Of a stretch of DNA of 5,157 nt, positions 1 through 4,290 are shown piece by piece (the stretch's first letter is position 1; each line of letters begins with the position of its first letter). Source of the DNA: Spirochaetia bacterium (GTDB lineage: Bacteria > Spirochaetota > Spirochaetia > DTKZ01); NCBI GenBank assembly GCA_031270615.1, contig JAISXE010000265.1:1-5157 (forward strand), in the 5' to 3' direction. A model generated the notes under the pieces. That model made no database searches. It saw nothing but the letters and a program-made list of their open reading frames with translations, and was not told the origin of the DNA. Position numbers and translations under genes: made by a program.

Positions 1-132
1 TTTATTCCCAAATGAAACAAGTTTGTCATGGCTCACTTCCCCTTCCGGCAGGTTTGACAATCCTGTCGCCGCTGTCTGTCCTCCGCTGTACAGCAAATAA
101 TCACTGTATGTATCTAATAGAACCCATCCCAT
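1..132 (-). CDS. Unrecognised protein, N-terminal 44 codons (runs off left edge)
   Basis: A reading frame on the minus strand opens with ATG at 132 and stays open to the window edge. It begins MGWVLLDTYSDYLLYSGG and reaches VSHDKLVSFGNK at position 1. An in-frame TAA lies four codons upstream, so ATG 132 is the only sensible start. There is no signal peptide and no clear Shine-Dalgarno sequence, but a TAAAAT hexamer (139-144) sits six bases before the ATG and could be a -10 box. The gene follows the AT-rich gene 177-821 on the same strand after 44 bases, so the two may be co-transcribed. Its composition is intermediate, less AT-rich than its neighbour. The Tyr/Gly-rich stretch followed by SHDKLVSFGN loosely recalls the 'NDKISS' ends of beta/gamma-crystallin or peptidase-inhibitor I36 repeats, but this is too weak for a function. 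It could also be the 3' remnant of a broken gene. Confidence 0.4.
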   Translation of the reverse strand, partial: MGWVLLDTYSDYLLYSGGQTAATGLSNLPEGEVSHDKLVSFGNK

Positions 133-176
133 GTTCCCATTTTAGCTTATTTCTTTATTTTGCGTAAGGCGAGTTA

Positions 177-821
177 CTAGTTTGAATATACCCTTTCTGT
201 TCTGTTTTTTAAAATATTTGACTTTCCTGTTATTACTATTACTATTTCCCCATCATATTCTATTAAATATTCATAATCTATTATTGTTTCTATTTCGCCA
301 TCTTCCGTTATGAATCCTTTACGAATAATTTTATTTATTAATTTGTTTTCATATTCATAAGTTTCATTGACAAATGTATACTCTTCATCATCGATTTCCC
401 AAGACAGTGTATTTATTGGATTTTTGCCTTTATCATAATTTATTATATAAACTTTATCCAAATTTTTTATATCATAACTGTTTCCAAAACCAAGAATGAT
501 TTTCCGATTTTTTTCTTCAAAACACATCTTTTCCGATAACAAATTTTGTTGGCCGTATATTAAAACACTTATTATTTCACCGGATTTAAAACCGTATTGG
601 ATTGCGTTCTTTTTTATATGTGGCTCATTCTTTAATAATACTCCTTTTTTATTTCCAGCTAATTCAACTTCCAATGGCCTTATATTAAAACAAAATGATC
701 TTGCCCATTTGTATTCTTCTATTCCAATGTCTTTCTTTAATTGGATGTATTTATTTTTATATTTTTTGAAAATGTCCTTGAGATTTTTTATTTCGTTAGA
801 GTAAAATTCTAAAATTTCCAT
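177..821 (-). CDS. Unrecognised AT-rich 214-residue protein, accessory/immunity-like style
   Basis: The ATG at 819-821 follows a GAGGG Shine-Dalgarno (829-833) with 7-base spacing, and the frame runs to TAG at 177-179. I do not recognise the family. The protein is rich in Lys, Ile, Asn and Glu, has no signal peptide or membrane segment, and is probably cytoplasmic. Residues 1-35 are Lys-rich and predicted helical (EIKNLKDIFKKYKNKYIQLK). The middle contains alternating hydrophobic strands (around IISVLIYG and KIILGFG). The C-terminal 75 residues are acidic and Tyr-rich with beta-type repeats (YEYENK, DYEYLIEYDGE). Base composition is about 25% GC where counted (241-300), against far higher values in the other genes, which suggests horizontal acquisition. 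Small, acidic, AT-rich orphan proteins of this type are often immunity proteins of polymorphic toxin loci, but no toxin is visible here, so that reading is inference only. The frame, ribosome binding site and promoter make the gene itself convincing. Confidence 0.8.
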   Translation of the reverse strand: MEILEFYSNEIKNLKDIFKKYKNKYIQLKKDIGIEEYKWARSFCFNIRPLEVELAGNKKGVLLKNEPHIKKNAIQYGFKSGEIISVLIYGQQNLLSEKMCFEEKNRKIILGFGNSYDIKNLDKVYIINYDKGKNPINTLSWEIDDEEYTFVNETYEYENKLINKIIRKGFITEDGEIETIIDYEYLIEYDGEIVIVITGKSNILKNRTERVYSN

Positions 822-828
822 GCCAAAA

Positions 829-833
829 CCCTC
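829..833 (-). promoter_or_regulatory. Shine-Dalgarno GAGGG of the AT-rich gene
   Basis: GAGGG on the minus strand is 7 bases from ATG 821 and fixes that start. It lies where transcription from the promoter at 839-868 would begin (about 832), so it may sit at the extreme 5' end of the message or be partly excluded from it. Confidence 0.6.
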
Positions 834-838
834 AAAAA

Positions 839-868
839 ATTATACCATGCAACATTTATTCTTGTCAA
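839..868 (-). promoter_or_regulatory. Near-perfect extended -10 sigma-70 promoter
   Basis: On the minus strand, TTGACA (863-868) is followed by an 18-base spacer and TATAAT (839-844). The TATAAT is preceded by TGG, which gives an extended -10 element (TGnTATAAT). Both hexamers match the consensus exactly. It points at the gene starting at 821, with a predicted transcription start near 832 and therefore a leader of about 11 bases. The surrounding DNA is AT-rich, which raises the chance of a fortuitous -10, but an exact -35 plus exact -10 at workable spacing is unlikely to be chance. Confidence 0.75.
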
Positions 869-968
869 TTATTTTATGCACTGTTTAAAAAATTTGAGGC
901 AAATTGCACATGGCCGGGGGCGTTGCAAGGGTGGAAATGGAGCAAAGCGGAATGACCTAGCCAAAACA

Positions 969-997
969 TAGCGCGCAAGCAGGTGCGTGGCGCGCTA
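969..997. repeat. 8-bp perfect inverted repeat TAGCGCGC / GCGCGCTA
   Basis: TAGCGCGC (969-976) and GCGCGCTA (990-997) are perfect reverse complements separated by 13 bases. No T-run follows on either strand, so this is not an intrinsic terminator. With the hairpin directly to its right it forms a compact structured block, typical of interspersed palindromic elements or RNA structure. GC-richness makes short palindromes more likely by chance. Confidence 0.5.
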
Positions 998-1001
998 CCG
1001 A

Positions 1002-1017
1002 GCCGCCTACTGGCGGC
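1002..1017. repeat. 6-bp perfect hairpin GCCGCC-TACT-GGCGGC
   Basis: GCCGCC (1002-1007) and GGCGGC (1012-1017) pair perfectly around a 4-base loop. No T-run follows. It begins four bases after the inverted repeat 969-997, so the two probably belong to one structured element. Confidence 0.45.
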
Positions 1018-1080
1018 GAAGCGCTGACAGTCCTGTTATACGCCGTTCTTTTGCCCCCGCCACCGAATCGCCCTGCGCCA

Positions 1081-1105
1081 TGGACGGCACGGACAACACG
1101 GACGG
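1081..1105. repeat. 9-bp-periodic CACGGACAA-type repeat
   Basis: Read on the plus strand, TGGACGG (1081-1087), CACGGACAA (1088-1096) and CACGGACGG (1097-1105) repeat with a 9-bp period. CACGGACAA occurs again exactly at 3371-3379. A degenerate run of the same period is found at 5050-5085. All three sit between genes, which argues for a dispersed family and not a coding remnant. Confidence 0.5.
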
Positions 1106-1202
1106 AGGCGGGCAGAATTTCCGATTGAAAGTGCATGCTTTCGGTGTTCCTGTCCGCAGGGTCAGTGGTTTTCTTCATCTGGCTGGATAGTTGCCATTTT
1201 TT

Positions 1203-2309
1203 TTACTTGATGGCGCGGGGAACGCGCAGGCTTATGTTGCAGGTGATTTCGTAGGGGATGGTTCCCCCGATGCGCGCGATTTCCTCCGCGTCCGGGCCTG
1301 CGGGATCGGGGCCGAACAGGACCGCCTCCTCCCCGGGGCGCACCCGTGTTTCCGGCCCCAGGTCCACCATCGTCTGGTCCATCGAGAGGCGGCCCACCAG
1401 GGGATGGCTTTCCCCGTGGATGAGTACCCGGCCTTTGTTTGAGAGGAACCTCGGGTAGCCGTCCGCATAGCCCACGCCGAGCGTCGCGATGAAGGTTTTT
1501 TGCCGCGCGGTCCAGGTGCGGTTGTAGGAAACGCTGGTTCCCGCTTCCACGGCTTTGACGAACAGCACGGGTGCCCGCAGCTCCATGACGGGTTTCGCGG
1601 CAAAAAGGCGGGGCACCTCGGCGGAAGGGTAGTAGCCGTACAGGATGATGCCGGGCCGCACCATGGAAAAGCGCGCGGCCGGATATTGCATGAGCGCGCC
1701 GGAGTTGGAGGCGTGGACGATGCCCGGGTCAATGCCGCCCGAGCGCAGGGATTCCAGGGTTCGGGAAAAGAGGCCGATCTGGTTTTGCGTGCAGGAGGGG
1801 TCTTTTTCGTCGGAGGAAGGAAAATGGGTAAACACCCCTTCAAGGACGAGGTGGGGGGATTTCGTTATGCGCCAAGCCAGGGCCGCCGCGTCCTGGGGCC
1901 TGCAGCCGACACGCCCCATGCCGGTATCGATTTTTAGGTGGAGGCGGGCTTTTTTTCCAAGGCGGCCGGCGGCCTTTTCAAAAGCGGCAATGTCTTCCCC
2001 GCCGGCGGCGGCGGCGGAAATATCGTTTTGGGCGAGGACCCCCGCGTCCTGGGGCAGGCACAGCCCGTAGAGCAGTATGGGCATCTGTATGCCGCCAGCC
2101 CGGAGTTCCACGCCCTCGGCGGGGCTGGCCACGCCCAAAAAATCCGCGCCGCCTTTTTCCGCCGCCCGCGCGATGGCAAGCGCGCCATGCCCGTAGGCGT
2201 TGGCTTTTACCGCCGCTGAAATCTTGATTCCCGGCCCGGCGAGGCGGCGGGTTTCCCCGAGGTTGTATAAAAAGTTGTCCCTGTGGATAATGAGGGAAGC
2301 GTTTCTCAT
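1203..2309 (-). CDS. alr: Alanine racemase (PLP-dependent), 368 residues
   Basis: The enzyme interconverts L- and D-alanine, supplying D-Ala for peptidoglycan in the cytoplasm. It has the fold-type III PLP barrel followed by the C-terminal beta domain. Visible motifs are AVKANAYGHG with the PLP lysine K35, HLKIDTGMGRVG with the carbamylation-type lysine K126 and substrate-binding R133, HASNSG (199-204) and MVRPGIILYG (216-225). Further on are VSYNRTW with catalytic Y262, LGVGYADGYPR (277-287) and LSMDQTMVDLG with M310-D311. Length is typical (about 360-380). The frame is open further upstream to 2729, but homology starts right at MRNASLIIHRDNFLYNL, the usual distance before the first barrel, so ATG 2309 is chosen. 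No Shine-Dalgarno is visible, while a -10-like TACAAT lies nine bases before the ATG. The gene is divergent from the exported-protein gene at 2374. No convincing terminator follows the stop on this strand. Confidence 0.97.
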   Translation of the reverse strand: MRNASLIIHRDNFLYNLGETRRLAGPGIKISAAVKANAYGHGALAIARAAEKGGADFLGVASPAEGVELRAGGIQMPILLYGLCLPQDAGVLAQNDISAAAAGGEDIAAFEKAAGRLGKKARLHLKIDTGMGRVGCRPQDAAALAWRITKSPHLVLEGVFTHFPSSDEKDPSCTQNQIGLFSRTLESLRSGGIDPGIVHASNSGALMQYPAARFSMVRPGIILYGYYPSAEVPRLFAAKPVMELRAPVLFVKAVEAGTSVSYNRTWTARQKTFIATLGVGYADGYPRFLSNKGRVLIHGESHPLVGRLSMDQTMVDLGPETRVRPGEEAVLFGPDPAGPDAEEIARIGGTIPYEITCNISLRVPRAIK

Positions 2310-2318
2310 ATATACCGC

Positions 2319-2347
2319 ATTGTATATGGCCAAGCCGCAAGCGGCAA
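2319..2347 (-). promoter_or_regulatory. Candidate alr promoter (TTGCCG-17-TACAAT)
   Basis: On the minus strand, TTGCCG (2342-2347) and TACAAT (2319-2324) are separated by 17 bases. The -10 matches consensus at 5 of 6 positions, the -35 at 3 of 6. The predicted start of transcription (about 2312) is only about three bases before ATG 2309, so the alr message would be almost leaderless, consistent with its missing Shine-Dalgarno. The -35 overlaps the tandem 7-bp repeats. Confidence 0.45.
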
Positions 2348-2351
2348 GCGT
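2331..2351. repeat. Three tandem 7-bp repeats in the divergent promoter region
   Basis: CAAGCCG (2331-2337), CAAGCGG (2338-2344) and CAAGCGT (2345-2351) are head-to-tail on the plus strand. The first and second also form a small hairpin, GCCGC-AA-GCGGC (2334-2345). They fill the middle of the 64-bp space between the divergent genes and overlap the candidate alr -35, where a regulator could act on both genes. No cognate regulator is encoded in the window. Confidence 0.5.
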
Positions 2352-2361
2352 AAAAATGGAG

Positions 2362-2367
2362 TAGAAT
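2362..2367 (+). promoter_or_regulatory. Candidate -10 box TAGAAT before the exported-protein gene
   Basis: TAGAAT matches the -10 consensus at 5 of 6 positions and ends six bases before ATG 2374. Normal spacing would place transcription start on the A of the ATG itself. No good -35 lies 16-18 bases upstream; that space is occupied by the 7-bp repeats, so an activator may be needed or the box may be fortuitous. Confidence 0.35.
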
Positions 2368-2373
2368 GGATAT

Positions 2374-3315
2374 ATGGCAAAACGGATTTTCGGACTTGTG
2401 GGACTCTTGTTTCTCTTCCTTCCGGCGGCCCCCGCGCCCTGGGCGCAGGAGGATGCCCGGCCCCCGGCGGATGCCGCAGACCCAGCCCCCGGCGGGGAAG
2501 AAGCCCCTGCGGCGGGGGACGGGGAGGATGCTTCCGGGGCCGAGGCGCCCCCGGAAGCCGAGGCGCCCGTGGACCCCCTCTTGTACAACACCATCGTCCA
2601 TGCCATGTCCGGCGATGTGATTTTCATGGTTGACCCCCAGGCGCGCGCCGCCGTGGGGGATATGTACGAAATCATCCGCGACGGCAGGGACATCGGCCTC
2701 CTGGTGGTCAGCGACACGCAGGAGAGCATCGCCGTGGCGCGGATTGTTTTTTCTGACGAGGTTCCCCAGCCCGGGGACGGGGTGCGGGAAGCCGGAAGGG
2801 CGGGAATCGAAGCGACATTTTACGGGGGCAGTTTCCTGAAAGACAATTTCTCGAAAACCTATATGCCCCTGGGGGGGATCCGCCTTGTCCTGGCGCGGTG
2901 GTTCTATTACACGCGCCCCGCGCTGGAAATCGGGACCCTGCTTGCCCGCGCCCATCCCGATCTTGGGGTCGCCGACACCTTCCCGTTTAACGCCCTTGCG
3001 GGCGCGGAAATCACCAACCTGTACATGGGGAGGTTCCAGCTTGGGTTTGTCGCCCTTGCCGGGCTGGGCTGGTCGTATCTGAACGAAGAGGCCGCCGGGG
3101 TTTTTGACGTGGGCAGCGGCACGCGCCTGCGGCATGTAAACGGGAAAATGTTTGTCTCCTTAAGCTGCCTTCTTGCCAGCCATGTGAGGATCACCGCCGA
3201 TGCGGGAATCCTGGCCATGATTGACCGCTGGCAGACCTTTTCGGAGATTAACGACGCAGGGTATTTCGGCAGGAAAGTGGCGCCATTTCTCACTTTCGGA
3301 TTGACGCTCAGGTAA
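2374..3315 (+). CDS. Exported protein: acidic linker, FlgT-C-like domain, probable outer-membrane beta-barrel
   Basis: The 313-residue product has a Sec signal peptide (MAKRIFGLVGLLFLFLPAAPA, cleavage after A21 or A24). Residues 25-66 form a low-complexity acidic Ala/Pro/Glu linker. Residues 78-139 (SGDVIFMVDP, VGDMYEIIRDG, IGLLVVSDT, SIAVARIVF, PGDGVRE) have the GD-strand-strand-PGD pattern of the small SH3-like domain that ends flagellar protein FlgT and occurs in other envelope proteins. Residues 145-313 are alternating amphipathic beta strands (GGIRLVLARWFYY, RFQLGFVALAGLGWSYL, KMFVSLSCLLA, APFLTFGLTLR), suggesting an approximately eight-strand barrel in the outer membrane. The last residue is Arg, not the usual aromatic. 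I cannot name the family. ATG 2374 begins a good signal peptide. GGAG at 2358-2361 is too far upstream to be a normal ribosome binding site. It is divergent from alr and upstream of two lipoprotein genes on the same strand. Confidence 0.85.
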   Translation: MAKRIFGLVGLLFLFLPAAPAPWAQEDARPPADAADPAPGGEEAPAAGDGEDASGAEAPPEAEAPVDPLLYNTIVHAMSGDVIFMVDPQARAAVGDMYEIIRDGRDIGLLVVSDTQESIAVARIVFSDEVPQPGDGVREAGRAGIEATFYGGSFLKDNFSKTYMPLGGIRLVLARWFYYTRPALEIGTLLARAHPDLGVADTFPFNALAGAEITNLYMGRFQLGFVALAGLGWSYLNEEAAGVFDVGSGTRLRHVNGKMFVSLSCLLASHVRITADAGILAMIDRWQTFSEINDAGYFGRKVAPFLTFGLTLR

Positions 3316-3322
3316 AAACACG

Positions 3323-3359
3323 CGGGGCGGGCGCGATGGGATTTTGAACCGCCGCCCCG
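3323..3359 (+). other. GC-rich hairpin after the exported-protein gene, without a U-tract
   Basis: CGGGGCGG (3323-3330) pairs perfectly with CCGCCCCG (3352-3359) around a 21-base loop, and the stem extends by a wobble and one further pair. It begins eight bases after the TAA of the preceding gene. No T-run follows, so it is not a standard intrinsic terminator. It could end transcription weakly, act as a 3'-end stabiliser, or be part of the intergenic repeat text that continues to 3379. Confidence 0.45.
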
Positions 3360-3370
3360 TGCGGAACAGG

Positions 3371-3379
3371 CACGGACAA
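3371..3379 (+). repeat. Isolated exact copy of the CACGGACAA 9-mer
   Basis: CACGGACAA here is identical to 1088-1096, and the preceding GCGGAACAGG resembles the GCGGACAGGAACACC text on the minus strand near 1145-1160. This supports a shared intergenic repeat family spread through the locus. Confidence 0.4.
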
Positions 3380-3411
3380 AAAGAGAATTCCATGAAAAAA
3401 ACAGGCCCGGT

Positions 3412-3439
3412 CTGATTTTTTTCAAAACTGTGGTATATT
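3412..3439 (+). promoter_or_regulatory. Candidate extended -10 promoter for the first lipoprotein gene
   Basis: TGGTATATT (3431-3439) contains an extended -10 (TGn plus TATATT, 5 of 6 to consensus). A weak -35, CTGATT (3412-3417), lies 16 bases upstream. Expected transcription start is near 3446, only about four bases before ATG 3450. The TGGTAT core is shared with the -10 region of the promoter at 839-868. Confidence 0.5.
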
Positions 3440-3449
3440 GGTGGACAGA

Positions 3450-4238
3450 ATGTGGGGAAGAGTTTTTTGCCGCGCGGCGCTTGCGGCGGCTTTTGTTCTG
3501 CCTTCCGGCTGCGCGTCGGTTCCGCCGCCGGAGCGCGCCCTGCCCGACCGGGATGTGTCGGCGGCGGAAAAGGATTTTCTTGTCCGCTACGGTGAAAATT
3601 TGCACTATTGGGTGTATATTAAAGAAAACCCCGGCGAGGAAGGGGCGCTGAAAGACGCCGTGCTGCGCGGCGCGCGGCAGTATCTTCTTGCGCCGATAAC
3701 GGAGGAAATCGGGGGGGAAGAAGCCGCTGTCGGCATTGAAATCGACATGCAAAGCGAAGGGGAAAGCAGGGAGGCAAACCACTACGGGACGGTGTTTGTC
3801 CGCTGCGCGCTGGTTGAACCCTTTACGGGACTCACGCTGGGCGTCCTGCAAAAACGCGCCCCGAGGACCTTAAGCAAGGCAAGCCAGTTTGACGCGAAGG
3901 CCAACGCCGCGCAGACGCTGCTTTCCGGCATGATGCCGGAAGCCGCTATACAGGCAAAGGGTTTTCTGATAGACTTATACGCGCAGGGCCTTCTGTACGA
4001 GCTTGTCGTGCGGGGGCCGGGGGAAAACGCGGAAGTCCTGCGGGAGGCTTTGGCCGCCCGCGTGCGGAACCTGCGAACCGCCGAAACCTCCGGGTCTGAA
4101 ACGCGCTGCACCTTTGCTTTTTTCGGTTTTCCGGCAGACGCGGAAAAAGCCGTTTTGGAGGCGGCCGGCGAGGCGGGGATGGAGGGCCTGAAAAGTTTAA
4201 GGAGGGAAGGGCGGCGGCTTGTTTTTGGTTTTAGGTAA
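3450..4238 (+). CDS. Putative lipoprotein, 262 residues, unrecognised family
   Basis: From ATG 3450 the protein begins MWGRVFCRAALAAAFVLPSGCA, a short lipoprotein signal with the acylated Cys at C21. The lipobox is LPSGC; Pro at -3 is unusual and fits the relaxed lipoboxes known from spirochaetes. In-frame TTG 3438 and GTG 3441 are alternative starts, but they fall in or just after the candidate -10, so ATG is preferred; only a weak GGTGGA (3440-3445) precedes it. Mature residues 25-150 are mixed alpha/beta (around YGENLHYWVYIKENPGEE and NHYGTVFVRCALVEPFTG). Residues 150-170 hold an Ala-rich helix (DAKANAAQTLLSGMM). The last 90 residues have a strand-helix-strand-strand-helix-strand rhythm (LLYELVVRG, VLREALAARVRNL, RCTFAFFGF, DAEKAVLEAAGEAG, RRLVFGF), like the small ferredoxin-like domains of periplasmic envelope proteins. 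That fold is inference. It lies 134 bases after the previous gene and 52 before the next lipoprotein gene. Confidence 0.82.
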   Translation: MWGRVFCRAALAAAFVLPSGCASVPPPERALPDRDVSAAEKDFLVRYGENLHYWVYIKENPGEEGALKDAVLRGARQYLLAPITEEIGGEEAAVGIEIDMQSEGESREANHYGTVFVRCALVEPFTGLTLGVLQKRAPRTLSKASQFDAKANAAQTLLSGMMPEAAIQAKGFLIDLYAQGLLYELVVRGPGENAEVLREALAARVRNLRTAETSGSETRCTFAFFGFPADAEKAVLEAAGEAGMEGLKSLRREGRRLVFGFR

Positions 4239-4242
4239 TTAA

Positions 4243-4259
4243 TCGGATTGTGAATCCGA
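4243..4259. promoter_or_regulatory. 7-bp perfect hairpin TCGGATT-GTG-AATCCGA between lipoprotein genes
   Basis: TCGGATT (4243-4249) and AATCCGA (4253-4259) form a perfect 7-bp inverted repeat with a 3-base centre. It starts five bases after the stop codon of the upstream gene and about 20 bases before the Shine-Dalgarno of the next. No T-run follows, so it is more likely an mRNA processing or stabilising hairpin, or a regulator-binding palindrome, than a terminator. Confidence 0.55.
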
Positions 4260-4279
4260 AAAATAGAAATACTAAATTT

Positions 4280-4286
4280 GGAGGAG
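4280..4286 (+). promoter_or_regulatory. Strong Shine-Dalgarno GGAGGAG deciding a GTG start
   Basis: GGAGGAG ends four bases before GTG 4291 (six bases counted from the GGAGG core). It fixes GTG as the start, which is supported by the lipoprotein signal that begins there. It is by far the best ribosome binding site in the window. Confidence 0.85.
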
Positions 4287-4290
4287 TATT

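Larger units (their letters stand above)
869..1202. other. Gene-free intergenic stretch with a composition step, hairpins and repeats
   Basis: About 330 bases lie between the promoter of the AT-rich gene and the end of alr. Composition switches abruptly near 905-915, from AT-rich to GC-rich. Short open frames exist on both strands across 957-1190, but they overlap each other, lack ribosome binding sites and give low-complexity Arg/Gly/Ala-rich peptides, so I do not call them genes. The stretch holds two inverted repeats (969-997 and 1002-1017) and a 9-bp-periodic repeat (1081-1105). Related GAAGAAAACCAC-type text (minus strand, about 1155-1177) recurs near 5040. The stretch looks like a dispersed intergenic repeat element or decayed sequence. 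Confidence 0.55.

Noticed and set aside
496..804. A 102-codon plus-strand frame opposite the AT-rich gene
   Set aside because: Antisense shadow; the minus-strand gene has a consensus promoter and ribosome binding site while this frame has neither.
957..1190. Short overlapping open frames on both strands between the AT-rich gene and alr
   Set aside because: They lie over each other and over hairpins and 9-bp repeats, have no ribosome binding site, and give Arg/Gly/Ala-rich peptides with no domain.
1180..1204. Possible plus-strand terminator (TGGC...GCCA followed by eight T)
   Set aside because: The stem is only 4 bp with a 9-base loop, and no plus-strand gene lies upstream to be terminated.
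2310..2729. An N-terminal extension of about 140 codons on alr
   Set aside because: The frame is open by GC-rich composition only; the extension is antisense to the exported-protein gene, low-complexity, and lies before the normal alanine racemase N-terminus at ATG 2309.
3391..3414. A tiny open frame MKKTGPV with stop, before the first lipoprotein gene
   Set aside because: Only seven codons and no ribosome binding site; a leader peptide is conceivable but nothing supports an attenuator structure, and it resembles the intergenic repeat text.
2907..3851. A 314-codon minus-strand open frame
   Set aside because: It is antisense to the exported-protein gene and the first lipoprotein gene, which have signal peptides and coherent domain patterns; the antisense product is Arg-rich low-quality sequence.
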